From an uncultured Parafilimonas sp. (lineage in GTDB: Bacteria > Bacteroidota > Bacteroidia > Chitinophagales > Chitinophagaceae): a stretch of DNA of 64,000 nucleotides. Positions within the stretch are counted from its first letter, which is position 1, and each line of letters opens with the position of its first letter. The stretch is from contig CAIRZB010000098.1 of assembly GCA_903882935.1 (NCBI GenBank), positions 34,335 through 98,334 on the forward strand, written 5' to 3'. The notes beneath the pieces are model-generated. The model was not told the origin of the DNA. It ran no database searches and saw only the letters and a list, made by a program, of their open reading frames with translations. Positions 47,086 through 56,158 of this stretch are shown here, one piece after another. The position numbers and the translations under genes were made by a program.

Positions 47086-48504
47086 ATGAAACATCTTCTA
47101 CCCTTAATGGCACTGCTTATGGTAACCCACAAGGTATTTGCCCAAACACAAAAGGAAAAAATTGATTCAGTGTGCAAATTGGTTAAACAGTATTTTAACG
47201 CAAAGGATGCCGAAAAGCTATTTGCATTGGCAGGCGAAGATTTTCACAAACAATTACCGCCGGAAACATTCAAGCAGGTATGTACCAATAATCTTTTTCC
47301 GCTGGGGGCGCTGAGAGAGACTGTTTTTGAAAGTATTACCGACGGCGTAAGCAAATACAAAGCGGTGTTTGCCTCTGCGACACTTGATTTGCTGCTTAGC
47401 CTTGACAAAACCGATAAAATCCAAGCGTTCCTTTTTAGGCCTTACACCGATGCCAGTGCCAAGAAAACCAGTAAAACACCCTTTGCAAACCCCTTGGTTA
47501 CCACACTGGACAAGAAAGTTGACAGTCTTTTGCAGCCTTTTATGGCACAGTTAAATACCGTTGGCGTTAGCATTGCCGTTTTAATAGACGGGAAAGTGCA
47601 TTATTATGGCTTTGGCGAAACGGCCAAAGGCAATAACCAAGTGCCAGACGAGAAAACCATTTTTGAAATTGGCTCCATATCCAAAACATTCACGGCCACC
47701 CTGCTTGCCGATGCAGTGAACAAAGGCAATATTCATTTGGACGACCCGGCAAACAAGTACCTGCCAGACTCTATCCCTACATTGGCTTATGCGGGTGTGC
47801 CGGTAACCATAAAAACGCTCATCAACCATTCATCAGGCATACCCCGCATGCCCGATAATTTTACCAGTGCGGACGATAACGACCCTTATAAGGATTATGA
47901 CAACAGTAAAATGTTCAACTTTTATAAACACTTTAAACCCACCCGCAAGCCGGGTGCATCCTACGAATACTCCAACCTTGCAGCAGGCACAGTGGGGGTA
48001 ATATTGGAGAAATTGAATAAAGCCACTTATGAAAACATGCTTTTCAACACCATTACGAAGCCGCTGGGCATGAACGATACCAAGCAGTACTTGCACAAAG
48101 AAGACTCGGCCCGCTTTGCCAAAGGCTATGCCGACGGCAACTATGCCGCCCCTTGGAATTTTAAAGCTTTTATGGGTGCTGGCGGCATACGCTCCACGGC
48201 GGCAGACATGGTAAAATATGCGGAAGCGCAGTTAGGCAAAGCACCCACTGCCTTGAAGAAGGCTATTCAGCTAACACATACCCCAACGTTTACCAGCGGC
48301 AACACCACCGTTGCCCTCGCCTGGCACTATATAAAACCTGGTGCGGACGAAATACTCTTTCACAATGGCGGCACCGGCGGCTACCGCAGCTACCTGGGTG
48401 TAAACCTGCAAAAAAAGTTTGCTGTAATAATGCTATCCAATACAACCATTAGCGTGGATGGTTTGGGGAATGATTTGATGGTGTGGTTGGAAGGGGGCCG
48501 TTGA
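47086..48504 (+). CDS. Serine hydrolase, beta-lactamase/penicillin-binding (class C) family
   Basis: The 472-residue product has a signal peptide (MKHLLPLMALLMVTHKVFAQ) and an N-terminal domain of about 120 residues of the DUF3887/NTF2-like kind. It is followed by a class C beta-lactamase fold with the SxxK motif S197-I-S-K200, a YxN motif (YEYSNLAAG) and a HxG-type motif (FHNGGTGGY). Members act as D-alanyl-D-alanine peptidases or esterases and are often periplasmic. There is no adjacent resistance regulator, so a beta-lactam resistance role is not suggested. Confidence 0.9.
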   Translation: MKHLLPLMALLMVTHKVFAQTQKEKIDSVCKLVKQYFNAKDAEKLFALAGEDFHKQLPPETFKQVCTNNLFPLGALRETVFESITDGVSKYKAVFASATLDLLLSLDKTDKIQAFLFRPYTDASAKKTSKTPFANPLVTTLDKKVDSLLQPFMAQLNTVGVSIAVLIDGKVHYYGFGETAKGNNQVPDEKTIFEIGSISKTFTATLLADAVNKGNIHLDDPANKYLPDSIPTLAYAGVPVTIKTLINHSSGIPRMPDNFTSADDNDPYKDYDNSKMFNFYKHFKPTRKPGASYEYSNLAAGTVGVILEKLNKATYENMLFNTITKPLGMNDTKQYLHKEDSARFAKGYADGNYAAPWNFKAFMGAGGIRSTAADMVKYAEAQLGKAPTALKKAIQLTHTPTFTSGNTTVALAWHYIKPGADEILFHNGGTGGYRSYLGVNLQKKFAVIMLSNTTISVDGLGNDLMVWLEGGR

Positions 48505-48618
48505 CTAAATTGATTAATTTGATTTGATTGATTTTGAGAATTCGGCGTCAAATGGATTGGCATGCAAAACAGGGGTAACGCATTTTTTTGTACATTGCCT
48601 TCTAATTAAATAGTTGAA

Positions 48619-49860
48619 GTGGAACAAAACCTGCATCATGAAGAACGGCTTTTCTTGGAAGAAGTAACACTATCCGGGTACAAATCCATATTTGACACCA
48701 GAATAACTTTTAATAAAGGAATTAATATCATAATTGGCAAAAACGCGGTTGGCAAAACCAACTTTTTTACGTTTTTGTTTAAAGCGCTTAATTTTTCGTA
48801 TAAAGACTTATTTGAATTCAAGTCAAAAATTACGATTCGAAATGGAAAAAGGATTATCGTCGAAACAAACAACGCGCTGAATATTCAGAGTTTTATAGAA
48901 AGCCGTGCCGTATCAACCAATAGGATTAAGAGTAAAGCATTCATTGATAACACCCTGTTGGTAGATACAGAAGATTTATCTGCCGATTTGAAAACCGAAT
49001 TGCTTATTAAGAACATCTTACTTACCCCTGCTTTTATAGGACACGGAATTCCCAAAGATTACCTCTTAGTCGATCAGCCATTTTCATTTGAGATTAATAT
49101 TCATGGGTTTCCTCCGGAATTATTTGTTTTAGTAATGGGCAATAACAATTTACCTTATTTTATCAAATCAATTTTAACAGGCCTACTATATCTAAGTTAT
49201 CCGTATAATAAGGCTGAGGCATCGCACCAAAAAGAACTCATAAAACAAAAAATTGCTAACTTTTTTGATGTCGTCAATACTATTAAGCCCTATCTAATAA
49301 AAATATCACCAATTGAAGATATTCAATTTAATGGTGATTATAATATTTTTGAAGATGACAAAGGGAGATACACAATAAAGAATTTGTTTTTGGAATTTTT
49401 AATTGATGGCTTTTGGCACCCTTTCTCAAATTTATCTGATGGAACAAAAAGACTCTTCTATATCGTTTCAGAAGTAGCATTTGACAGCAAGTATTACTTT
49501 ACAAATACTGGCATTTCAATTCCCGAATATTATAACATCAGTCGAATAATCCTCATCGAAGAACCCGAACTTGGCATCCACCCTCACCAACTGCACGAGT
49601 TAATGCTTTTCCTCAAAGAACAATCACGGCGCAAGCAAATCATCATCACAACCCATTCCCCGCAGGTGTTGGATATTTTAAATAAAGATGAGTTAGGCAA
49701 TATTATTATTGCTTCTTACGAAAAAGGAGAAGGCACTAAACTCAGGCATCTTGATGGGGAAGAAATTGCCAAAGCACAGCAATACATGGAAGAAGACTAC
49801 CTGGGCGATTACTGGCGTTTCTCCGATCTTGAAAAAGAAAAAACACAGGCAACCCTATGA
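48619..49860 (+). CDS. AAA ATPase (SMC/OLD-like), putative defence gene
   Basis: The 413-residue ABC-type AAA ATPase starts at GTG (MEQNLHHEERLFLEEVTLSG). Walker A is GKNAVGKTN (K46), the signature region SDGTKRLFY lies near 280, Walker B is ILIEEPELGIHP with catalytic E314/E315, and H346 is in TTHSP. This is the compact ATPase of OLD/AbiLi/PARIS AriA-like systems. Its TGA stop overlaps the ATG of the next gene (ATGA), which encodes a TOPRIM-like protein; that pairing is typical of anti-phage modules. The region is visibly more AT-rich than its neighbours, consistent with transfer. Confidence 0.85.
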   Translation: MEQNLHHEERLFLEEVTLSGYKSIFDTRITFNKGINIIIGKNAVGKTNFFTFLFKALNFSYKDLFEFKSKITIRNGKRIIVETNNALNIQSFIESRAVSTNRIKSKAFIDNTLLVDTEDLSADLKTELLIKNILLTPAFIGHGIPKDYLLVDQPFSFEINIHGFPPELFVLVMGNNNLPYFIKSILTGLLYLSYPYNKAEASHQKELIKQKIANFFDVVNTIKPYLIKISPIEDIQFNGDYNIFEDDKGRYTIKNLFLEFLIDGFWHPFSNLSDGTKRLFYIVSEVAFDSKYYFTNTGISIPEYYNISRIILIEEPELGIHPHQLHELMLFLKEQSRRKQIIITTHSPQVLDILNKDELGNIIIASYEKGEGTKLRHLDGEEIAKAQQYMEEDYLGDYWRFSDLEKEKTQATL

Positions 49861-50420
49861 AAATTGGTTTAGTTGGTGAAGCCCCGTCCGACACCACCGC
49901 TATAAAAAACTTGCTTTCAAAAAGATACCCGTCTGGCAATTATGTATACATACCGTTGCTTGAAAGGATAAATGGAAGCATGCTGGATAACCAGAAAACC
50001 AAGCGGCTCTTGCGCATTGAATTTGAAAACCAAAAGCCAGATATTTTGATTTTCATAAGGGATTTGGATGGCACAATTAACAACAACACAACCCTAACTG
50101 ACAGAAAAACATTCTTCCGGGATTTTAACCGCGTGGTCAATAAAAAAGGGATATTGCTGCTGAACATATTTGAAATTGAAGCCCTGCTTTTGGCTGATAT
50201 TCAAAACTTCAATAATTATTTCAATAGCAACATCGAATATTCCGAAGACCCAATGGAAAAAGAAAACCCCAAGGAATTCCTTAAGGAAAACTGCAAAAAG
50301 TATGACGAATCTTTCAACCCTGAAGTATTCGCATTATTGGATTTTGACATTGTTTACAATAATTGCAAATACTTCAAAGGTTTCATTAACCGCTTTGAAA
50401 CCAAACTAATGTCGATTTAG
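49857..50420 (+). CDS. TOPRIM-like (DUF4276-type) protein, partner of AAA ATPase
   Basis: The 187-residue product looks like a minimal TOPRIM fold. E8 lies in IGLVGEAPSDTTAIKNLL (the conserved TOPRIM glutamate strand-loop), D69-L-D71 in FIRDLDG matches the DxD motif, and FEIEALLLAD (105-114) is the FExxLLxAD segment typical of DUF4276. Such proteins are nuclease-like effectors or partners of OLD/AbiL/RloB-type ATPases. The 4-base overlap with the upstream ATPase gene indicates translational coupling. Exact system type cannot be decided from sequence alone; effector chemistry is inferred. Confidence 0.75.
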   Translation: MKIGLVGEAPSDTTAIKNLLSKRYPSGNYVYIPLLERINGSMLDNQKTKRLLRIEFENQKPDILIFIRDLDGTINNNTTLTDRKTFFRDFNRVVNKKGILLLNIFEIEALLLADIQNFNNYFNSNIEYSEDPMEKENPKEFLKENCKKYDESFNPEVFALLDFDIVYNNCKYFKGFINRFETKLMSI

Positions 50421-50431
50421 CGTTACCCCCC

Positions 50432-51424
50432 CTACGCCATCTCCATCAACCTTTCCTTTTCTGCCTTAAACGATACCCTTGGCTTCAGCCCAAGTAGTTG
50501 GAACATCGCATTGTCTTCGTCAAAGCTGGGGTTGGGGGTGGTAAGCAGCTTTTCACCGGCGAAAATGCTATTGGCTCCCGCCATAAAGCAAAGGGCCTGG
50601 TCGCTGGTGCTCATTTCGGCACGGCCGGCACTCAAGCGTACCATGGTGGCAGGCATTAGTATACGGGCAGTGGCAATCATGCGCACCATATCCCAAATGT
50701 CTACCTTGGGGTTATTTTCCAACGGTGTGCCTTTTACACGCACCAAGGCATTAATGGGCACACTTTCGGGGTGCTGTGGCATGGTGCTTAAGGTATGCAG
50801 CATGCCAATACGGTCTTCATGGGTCTCGCCCAGGCCAATAATACCGCCGCAGCATACCGTTACCCCGGCTTTGCGTACATTATCCAATGTTTGCAAGCGG
50901 TCGTCATAAGTACGGGTGGTGATGATTTCACCGTAATATTCTGAGGATGTGTCCAGATTATGGTTGTACGCATACAAACCAGCATCCGCCAGCTTGGCGG
51001 CTTGTTCTTCATTCAGCATTCCCAGCGTGCAGCATACTTCCATGCCCATCTCATTCACACCGCGCACCATATCCAACACACGGTCAAAGTCTTTATTATC
51101 ACGCACTTCGCGCCAGGCTGCACCCATGCAAAAACGGGTACTACCCGCATTTTTCGCTTTTTGGGCGTATTCCAGCACTTCATCCTTTTTCATCAACGCC
51201 TGTACGTTAACACCGGTATTGTAACGGGCAGCCTGCGGACAGTAGGCGCAGTCTTCGCTGCAGCCGCCGGTTTTAATGCTTAACAAGGTACACACCTGTA
51301 CTTCGGCGGTGTCATTGTATGCTTTATGTACGGTGGCGGCTTTATAAACCAGTTCTAATAAAGGCGAATTGTATATGTCATGTATCTCTTCAATGCTCCA
51401 GTCGTTCCGTATGCCGTTATTCAT
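50432..51424 (-). CDS. bioB: Biotin synthase
   Basis: The 330-residue radical SAM enzyme inserts sulfur into dethiobiotin, the last step of biotin synthesis. The [4Fe-4S] cluster cysteines are C55, C59 and C62 in [12 protein letters not shown]. The second-cluster region is present ([13 protein letters not shown] and [11 protein letters not shown]), as is the conserved RLSAGR near the C-terminus (RLSAGRAEM), where the arginine ligates the [2Fe-2S] cluster. It is full length, without other bio genes nearby, and divergent from uxaC. CAAAAATA (51446-51453, TATTTTTG on the minus strand) may be its -7 promoter box. Confidence 0.97.
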   Translation of the reverse strand: MNNGIRNDWSIEEIHDIYNSPLLELVYKAATVHKAYNDTAEVQVCTLLSIKTGGCSEDCAYCPQAARYNTGVNVQALMKKDEVLEYAQKAKNAGSTRFCMGAAWREVRDNKDFDRVLDMVRGVNEMGMEVCCTLGMLNEEQAAKLADAGLYAYNHNLDTSSEYYGEIITTRTYDDRLQTLDNVRKAGVTVCCGGIIGLGETHEDRIGMLHTLSTMPQHPESVPINALVRVKGTPLENNPKVDIWDMVRMIATARILMPATMVRLSAGRAEMSTSDQALCFMAGANSIFAGEKLLTTPNPSFDEDNAMFQLLGLKPRVSFKAEKERLMEMA

Positions 51425-51470
51425 GCGCAGTTTTTAATTTATCGGCAAAAATAAGGTGTACTTAGTAAAC

Positions 51471-51498
51471 TTGTTGTTTTTAGGAAGGCATTACATTT
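51471..51498 (+). promoter_or_regulatory. Putative promoter of uxaC operon
   Basis: TTG (51471-51473) and TACATTTG (51491-51498, TAnnTTTG consensus) with a 17-base gap, about 95 bases before the uxaC start. Confidence 0.5.
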
Positions 51499-51592
51499 GT
51501 GGGGCTTTCTGCCACGCTTTTCTGCTGATGCATATCCTAGCAGCCGAAGTGAGTGACACAACGAAGTTGAACAGCGATATAAAGCCGGCAAC

Positions 51593-52993
51593 ATGAAAAA
51601 ATTTTTGGACGAGCATTTTTTACTGCATACAAAAACAGCACAGGAATTGTACCACGGGTTTGCGAAAGAGCTGCCTATAATTGATTACCACAACCACTTA
51701 CCACCCGACCAGATTGCCAACAACCACCAATTTGGCAACCTAACGCAGGCCTGGCTGTATGGCGACCATTATAAGTGGCGGGCAATGCGCGCAAACGGGG
51801 TGGATGAAAGCTATTGTACAGGTAATAAACCGGATGTTGAAAAATTTAACCAATGGGCTGCCACCGTGCCTTATACATTGCGCAACCCATTGTACCACTG
51901 GACGCACCTGGAACTGCAACGCTACTTTAACGTACACGACCTGCTTAGCCCCACAACAGCGTTTGTAATATATAATGAGTGCTCGGCCAAGCTTTCCTCA
52001 CCCGAATATTCGGTACACAGCCTATTGCGCAAAATGAACGTAGAAATGCTTTGCACCACCGACGACCCGGTGGATGACCTTGCTTTTCATAAGCAAATTA
52101 AGGAAAGCGGATTTGGCATTACGGTACTGCCTGCCTTTAGGCCCGACAAGGCCATGGCGGTGGAAAACCAAGCGGTGTATAATAGTTATATCAACAAGCT
52201 TGAGGCCGCCGCAAATGTATCCATCGCCACATTGGATGAATTATTGGGTGCCCTGCAAAAACGGGTAGACTATTTTGATGCGCAAGGCTGTATGATAAGC
52301 GACCACGGGCTGGAACAGGCCATAGCTGAACAATATACCCGCGCTGAGGCAGCAGAAATTTTTGCCAATGTGCGCAATGGGAAGGAAGTAACCAGGGCGC
52401 AGGTGCTGCAATTTAAATCGCTCATGCTGGTGGAACTGGCCAAGATGTACCACGCCAAAGGCTGGGTACAGCAATACCATATTGGGGCCATACGCAACAA
52501 CAACAGCCGCGCGATGCGATTGTTAGGGGCCGACACCGGCTGGGACTCCATCGGCAACAGCATTATTGCGGCATCGCTTTCTACATTCTTGGATACATTG
52601 GATGGCAGCAACCAGCTTGCCAAAACCATTTTATACAACCTAAACCCGGCCGACAATGCCATGATGGCCACCATGACGGGCAACTTTAACGACGGCACCG
52701 TGGCTGGCAAGGTACAATGGGGCAGCGCCTGGTGGTTTTTAGACCAGAAGGATGGCATGACCCAACAAATAAACGCCCTGAGCAATATGGGTTTGTTGAG
52801 CCGGTTTGTGGGTATGTTAACGGATTCGAGGAGTTTTTTATCCTTCCCAAGGCACGAATATTTCAGGCGCATATTGTGCAATATTTTTGGGGAGGAGATT
52901 GAAAAAGGCGAATTACCTAGCGATATTGCCTGGACGGGGAAGATAATACAGGATATTTGTTACGGGAACGCGAAGGGGTATTTCGCCCTCTAA
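51593..52993 (+). CDS. uxaC: Glucuronate isomerase
   Basis: The 466-residue member of the amidohydrolase superfamily converts D-glucuronate to fructuronate (and galacturonate to tagaturonate). The metal-binding HxH is H33/H35 in IIDYHNHLPPDQ, and other family segments are visible: WKWRAMR-like YKWRAMRANGV, MLCTTDDPVDDL, QYHIGAIRNNNSR and the terminal FLSFPRHEYFRRILC. It is first in a cluster with KDG kinase and KDPG aldolase, i.e. hexuronate breakdown; the two intermediate enzymes (UxuA/B) are not in the window. Confidence 0.97.
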   Translation: MKKFLDEHFLLHTKTAQELYHGFAKELPIIDYHNHLPPDQIANNHQFGNLTQAWLYGDHYKWRAMRANGVDESYCTGNKPDVEKFNQWAATVPYTLRNPLYHWTHLELQRYFNVHDLLSPTTAFVIYNECSAKLSSPEYSVHSLLRKMNVEMLCTTDDPVDDLAFHKQIKESGFGITVLPAFRPDKAMAVENQAVYNSYINKLEAAANVSIATLDELLGALQKRVDYFDAQGCMISDHGLEQAIAEQYTRAEAAEIFANVRNGKEVTRAQVLQFKSLMLVELAKMYHAKGWVQQYHIGAIRNNNSRAMRLLGADTGWDSIGNSIIAASLSTFLDTLDGSNQLAKTILYNLNPADNAMMATMTGNFNDGTVAGKVQWGSAWWFLDQKDGMTQQINALSNMGLLSRFVGMLTDSRSFLSFPRHEYFRRILCNIFGEEIEKGELPSDIAWTGKIIQDICYGNAKGYFAL

Positions 52994-52994
52994 A

Positions 52995-53013
52995 TCTCCC
53001 CGCAGGGGGGAGA
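52995..53013. repeat. Palindromic CTCCCC/GGGGAG element, copy 1
   Basis: TCTCCCC (52995-53001) pairs with GGGGAGA (53007-53013), 2 bases after the uxaC stop codon. Read on the minus strand it matches the element at 53146-53175, so the two copies are inverted. Confidence 0.75.
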
Positions 53014-53101
53014 CTTTAATACCCGATGAGGATTTGTTTGGTAGAGAAAGGGAAACTTACATTATTTGGCAACTTTTATTTATGGAAACTTTCGGTTTAC
53101 G

Positions 53102-54208
53102 ATGAACGAACAAACTAACGATATTCAAAGCCAAACGCTGCCCGAAGTCTCCCCTGCGGGGAGGTTGGAGGGGGTGGCACCGGGTTCTGTCCTCTGTTTT
53201 GGTGAGGTGATGGTACGGCTTTCCCTGCCGGGCGACACAACTTGGCTGCACCAGCAACAGCTGCACGCCAACCTTGCCGGGGCCGAATGCAATGTTGCTG
53301 TGGCGTTGGCTAAATGGGGTGTGCCGGTAAACTACTGTACGGCGTTGCCTGCAGGGCCTGTTTCTACCGACATCCTTACTTTTTTGCAGGAAAAAAACAT
53401 CAACACCAGCCTGGTGCAGTTCAGCGGGTCGAGGGTGGGCATTATGTACGTGATGCATGGCAGTGACTCCCGCGAGGGCGGCGTTGTGTACGACAGGCGG
53501 TATTCCTCCTTTGGCGAGCTTTTGCCCGGCATGGTCAATTGGGATGAAGTGCTGCAAGGGGTTGGCTGGTTTCATTTTACGGCCATAAGCCCCGCCTTAA
53601 GCGAAAACACCACGGCCGTTTGCATGGAAGCCGTTTTGGCTGCCAAAAAGTTAGGCCTCACCGTTTCCATTGACCTTAACCACCGCCCCACCCTGTGGAA
53701 ATACGGCAAAACACCCGTTGAAGTTGTACCCAAGTTAGCAGCGCATTGTGATATAATAATGGGCAATATTTGGAGTGCCAACACCTTACTGGGCATACCA
53801 CTGCATAGCAACTTAATTGCCGAAAATACCAGGGCAGCCTTTTTAGTACACGCCGAACAAACCTCCATAGGCATACAGCAACAGTTTACAAACTGTAAAA
53901 AAGTGGCCCTTACCTTTAGGTTTAACACACCGCAAGGCGGCATACATTATTACGGCAGTTTGTATACGGGCAGCCAACTGTTTGCCTCCGGCGACTTTAC
54001 CGCGCCAAGCATCGCCGATAAAATTGGCAGCGGCGATTGCTTTATGGCAGCCCTTATATTTGCATTGCGAAACGGCTACGCCCCCGAAGCCACGGTTGAA
54101 TTTGCTGCTGCGGCGGCATTTGGCAAACTACAGGAGAAAGGGGATTTTACCAACCACACAACCGACAATATTAACAACATAATTAAACACCATGCCTACG
54201 CAATTTGA
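53102..54208 (+). CDS. kdgK: PfkB-family sugar kinase, probably 2-keto-3-deoxygluconate kinase
   Basis: The 368-residue PfkB/ribokinase-type kinase opens its fold with SVLCFGEVMVRLSLPG, contains HANLAGAECNVAVALA and SIDLNHRP, and has the catalytic site GSGDC (D312). By position between uxaC and the KDPG aldolase it should phosphorylate 2-keto-3-deoxygluconate. The first 30 or so residues are abnormal: they include the palindromic element at 53146-53175 read in frame as PEVSPAGRLEGVAPG. The start at 53102 is taken as the first ATG, but a GTG at 53176 just before the conserved fold is possible. It overlaps the aldolase gene by 17 bases. Confidence 0.88.
   Translation: MNEQTNDIQSQTLPEVSPAGRLEGVAPGSVLCFGEVMVRLSLPGDTTWLHQQQLHANLAGAECNVAVALAKWGVPVNYCTALPAGPVSTDILTFLQEKNINTSLVQFSGSRVGIMYVMHGSDSREGGVVYDRRYSSFGELLPGMVNWDEVLQGVGWFHFTAISPALSENTTAVCMEAVLAAKKLGLTVSIDLNHRPTLWKYGKTPVEVVPKLAAHCDIIMGNIWSANTLLGIPLHSNLIAENTRAAFLVHAEQTSIGIQQQFTNCKKVALTFRFNTPQGGIHYYGSLYTGSQLFASGDFTAPSIADKIGSGDCFMAALIFALRNGYAPEATVEFAAAAAFGKLQEKGDFTNHTTDNINNIIKHHAYAI
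53146..53175. repeat. Palindromic CTCCCC/GGGGAG element, copy 2, inside kinase N-terminus
   Basis: CTCCCC (53149-53154) pairs with GGGGAG (53158-53163), followed by GTTGGAGGGGG. It lies within the 5' end of the kinase reading frame and is inverted relative to the copy at 52995-53013. Confidence 0.75.
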
Positions 54209-54887
54209 AGCCCTTAACGCCATTAAACAGCAAGGTATACTGCCCATGTTTTTTAATGCCAATGCCTCGGTTAGCATTCAAATTATGCATGCGTTGTACC
54301 GCTCGGGTATGCGTGTGATTGAGTTTACCAACCGCGGGGCCGAGGCGTTGGACGTATATAAAAAATTGAAGGCCGAAAGAGATGCCCATTTTCCTGACAT
54401 GTTGATTGGCGTAGGCACCATTAAAACCGTGGACGACGCGCATACGTTTATTGACGCGGGCGCAGACTTTATTGTGGCACCGGGCACTATTGCCGAAGTT
54501 GGCAAAGTGGTGGTGCAGGCGGGCCTGTTATGGAGCCCCGGCTGTATGACCGTTACAGAAATTATGGTGGCCGAAGACAATGGCTCAAAATTAATCAAAC
54601 TGTTCCCGGGCAACCTGCTCAGCCCTTCGTATATCGGCTCGGTAAAAGAAATATTCCCCCATGTGTGCTTTATGCCCACCGGCGGCGTGGAGCCTGAAAG
54701 AGACAGCATAGCCGCATGGTTTAAGGCTGGTGCGGTTGCCGTTGGCATGGGCAGCAAGCTGGTGAGCAAACCCTTGATTGACGCAGAGCGTTACGACACC
54801 ATTGAAGAAAGGGCCAAGCATGTGTTGGAAATTATTGCACATTACAGGAAGACCGAGGCGGAGAAGGCCCATGCAGTAACTCATTAA
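54192..54887 (+). CDS. eda: KDPG/KHG aldolase
   Basis: The 231-residue class I aldolase cleaves 2-keto-3-deoxy-6-phosphogluconate to pyruvate and glyceraldehyde-3-phosphate. The Schiff-base lysine is K136 in SKLIKLFPGN; E44 in VIEFTNRG and FIVAPGT are further family motifs, along with FMPTGGVEPE. It overlaps the kinase gene by 17 bases, so the two are translated from one message. Together uxaC, the kinase and this gene form the first and the last two steps of hexuronate catabolism. Confidence 0.96.
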   Translation: MPTQFEALNAIKQQGILPMFFNANASVSIQIMHALYRSGMRVIEFTNRGAEALDVYKKLKAERDAHFPDMLIGVGTIKTVDDAHTFIDAGADFIVAPGTIAEVGKVVVQAGLLWSPGCMTVTEIMVAEDNGSKLIKLFPGNLLSPSYIGSVKEIFPHVCFMPTGGVEPERDSIAAWFKAGAVAVGMGSKLVSKPLIDAERYDTIEERAKHVLEIIAHYRKTEAEKAHAVTH

Positions 54888-54968
54888 TTATTGAGATGCC
54901 ATCCTTCCATTCATTAAATAATAAACCGCGTGCGCTAAAATCGTTAGCATATCCTACTTTTGCCGCTT

Positions 54969-56042
54969 ATGGCGGTACCAGTTCACTATAACATACGAAA
55001 CAACACATTCTGGCTGCTGCCGCAGAAGGCACTGTATTGGGAGGAGCAAAAAGCCATTATCGTATCCGACCTGCATTTGGGCAAAACAGGGCATTTCCGT
55101 AAGGAGGGCATCGCGGTGCCGCAAAGTGTTTACAAGGATGACTTGCACCGCCTCTTCCACTTGATACAATATTACAAACCTGAGCAATTGATTATTGCCG
55201 GCGATATGTTCCACAGCCGGATGAATAAGGAGGTTGACCTGTTTACCCGTTGGCGCAATGATGTTTCGCACCTGCACATACAACTGGTAAAAGGCAACCA
55301 CGATATTTTGCTGGATGGATATTATAACGCGGCGGGCATCACCCTTTCCCACCAGTTTTTGCACATCGGCGGGTTTTGCTTTGTGCATGATATGGAGGAC
55401 GTGAGGGAAGACGGGAAGCAAGTCCATAGCCCATGGCCCATAGTCCATGGAAAAGCCGAGCAACGTGTGAATCGTGCATCATCAATCGAGGGGAAAGCCC
55501 ATGGTCCATTGTCCATTGTCCATGGTAAAGCAGAGGAAGGCGTGAATCGTCAATCGTCAATTAATAGGAAAGTCCATAGTCCATCGTCGATAGTCCATGG
55601 AAAAGAAGAGGAAGGCGTGAATCGTCAATCGTTAATCGAGGGGAAAGTCCATAGCCCATTGCCCATTGTCCAGGGGAAAGAATCGCCCACAAGCAAAACC
55701 CAGGTTTCACCAACTGATGACAATCCGCAATCGGCAATCGCAAAACGAAAACTGGAAACTGAAAACTGGAAACTGGAAACCAATATCAATGTCCAACCCC
55801 AAACCAGCAACCAGCAACCAGTAACCGGTAACCCTTTTTATTTCTCCGGCCACATACACCCAGGCATTGTGCTTAAAACAGGCAGCAGGCAATCGCTGCG
55901 GTTTCCCTGCTATTATTTTACGCCCAAGTTTGCCGTATTGCCCGCTTTTAGCGCCTTTTCAGGCATGCATTGCGTTTCGCCCAAAAAAGCTGACAGGGTT
56001 TTTGCCATTGCCAACGGCAACGTTATAAAAATGGGTAAATGA
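54969..56042 (+). CDS. PdeM-like metallophosphoesterase with heptamer-derived insertion
   Basis: The product has 357 residues, of which about 213 form a normal calcineurin-like phosphoesterase of the ligase-associated PdeM type: IVSDLHLGKTGHF (metal-binding D/H), IIAGDMFHSR, LVKGNHDIL and FYFSGHIHPG. Between D144 and about N288, where a short loop is expected, there is a low-complexity insertion made of heptamer repeats. It encodes repeats of the form VNRxSSIxxKxHSPxxIVHGK with a period of about 25 residues. The frame is kept throughout. PdeM-like proteins are usually encoded with DNA ligase/exonuclease partners, absent here. ATG at 54969 preferred to TTG at 54960. Confidence 0.85.
   Translation: MAVPVHYNIRNNTFWLLPQKALYWEEQKAIIVSDLHLGKTGHFRKEGIAVPQSVYKDDLHRLFHLIQYYKPEQLIIAGDMFHSRMNKEVDLFTRWRNDVSHLHIQLVKGNHDILLDGYYNAAGITLSHQFLHIGGFCFVHDMEDVREDGKQVHSPWPIVHGKAEQRVNRASSIEGKAHGPLSIVHGKAEEGVNRQSSINRKVHSPSSIVHGKEEEGVNRQSLIEGKVHSPLPIVQGKESPTSKTQVSPTDDNPQSAIAKRKLETENWKLETNINVQPQTSNQQPVTGNPFYFSGHIHPGIVLKTGSRQSLRFPCYYFTPKFAVLPAFSAFSGMHCVSPKKADRVFAIANGNVIKMGK
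55401..55834. repeat. Heptamer repeats inside the PdeM-like coding region
   Basis: Contains GTCCATA/GCCCATG/GTCCATG units, three GTGAATCGTCAATC-type blocks (near 55467, 55542 and 55617), and a continuous 7-nt-phase run from about 55725 to 55834 of CGGCAAT, TGGAAAC, TGAAAAC and AACCAGC/AACCAGT units. The same unit types occur outside genes elsewhere in the window. Confidence 0.92.
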
Positions 56043-56158
56043 TTTGTTAAAGCCGCCCGGCAAGCAAAAAAAATGCTGTTTTGGTGAAAGGAATAAAAAC
56101 ACGCCGCGTATTTACCCTAAAATAACCAACAAACATCTTTTACCAACAAACCAACACT

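Noticed and set aside
47086..48504. Beta-lactam resistance gene
   Set aside because: SxxK, YxN and HxG motifs are those of general class C-type serine hydrolases; there is no regulator or other resistance context.
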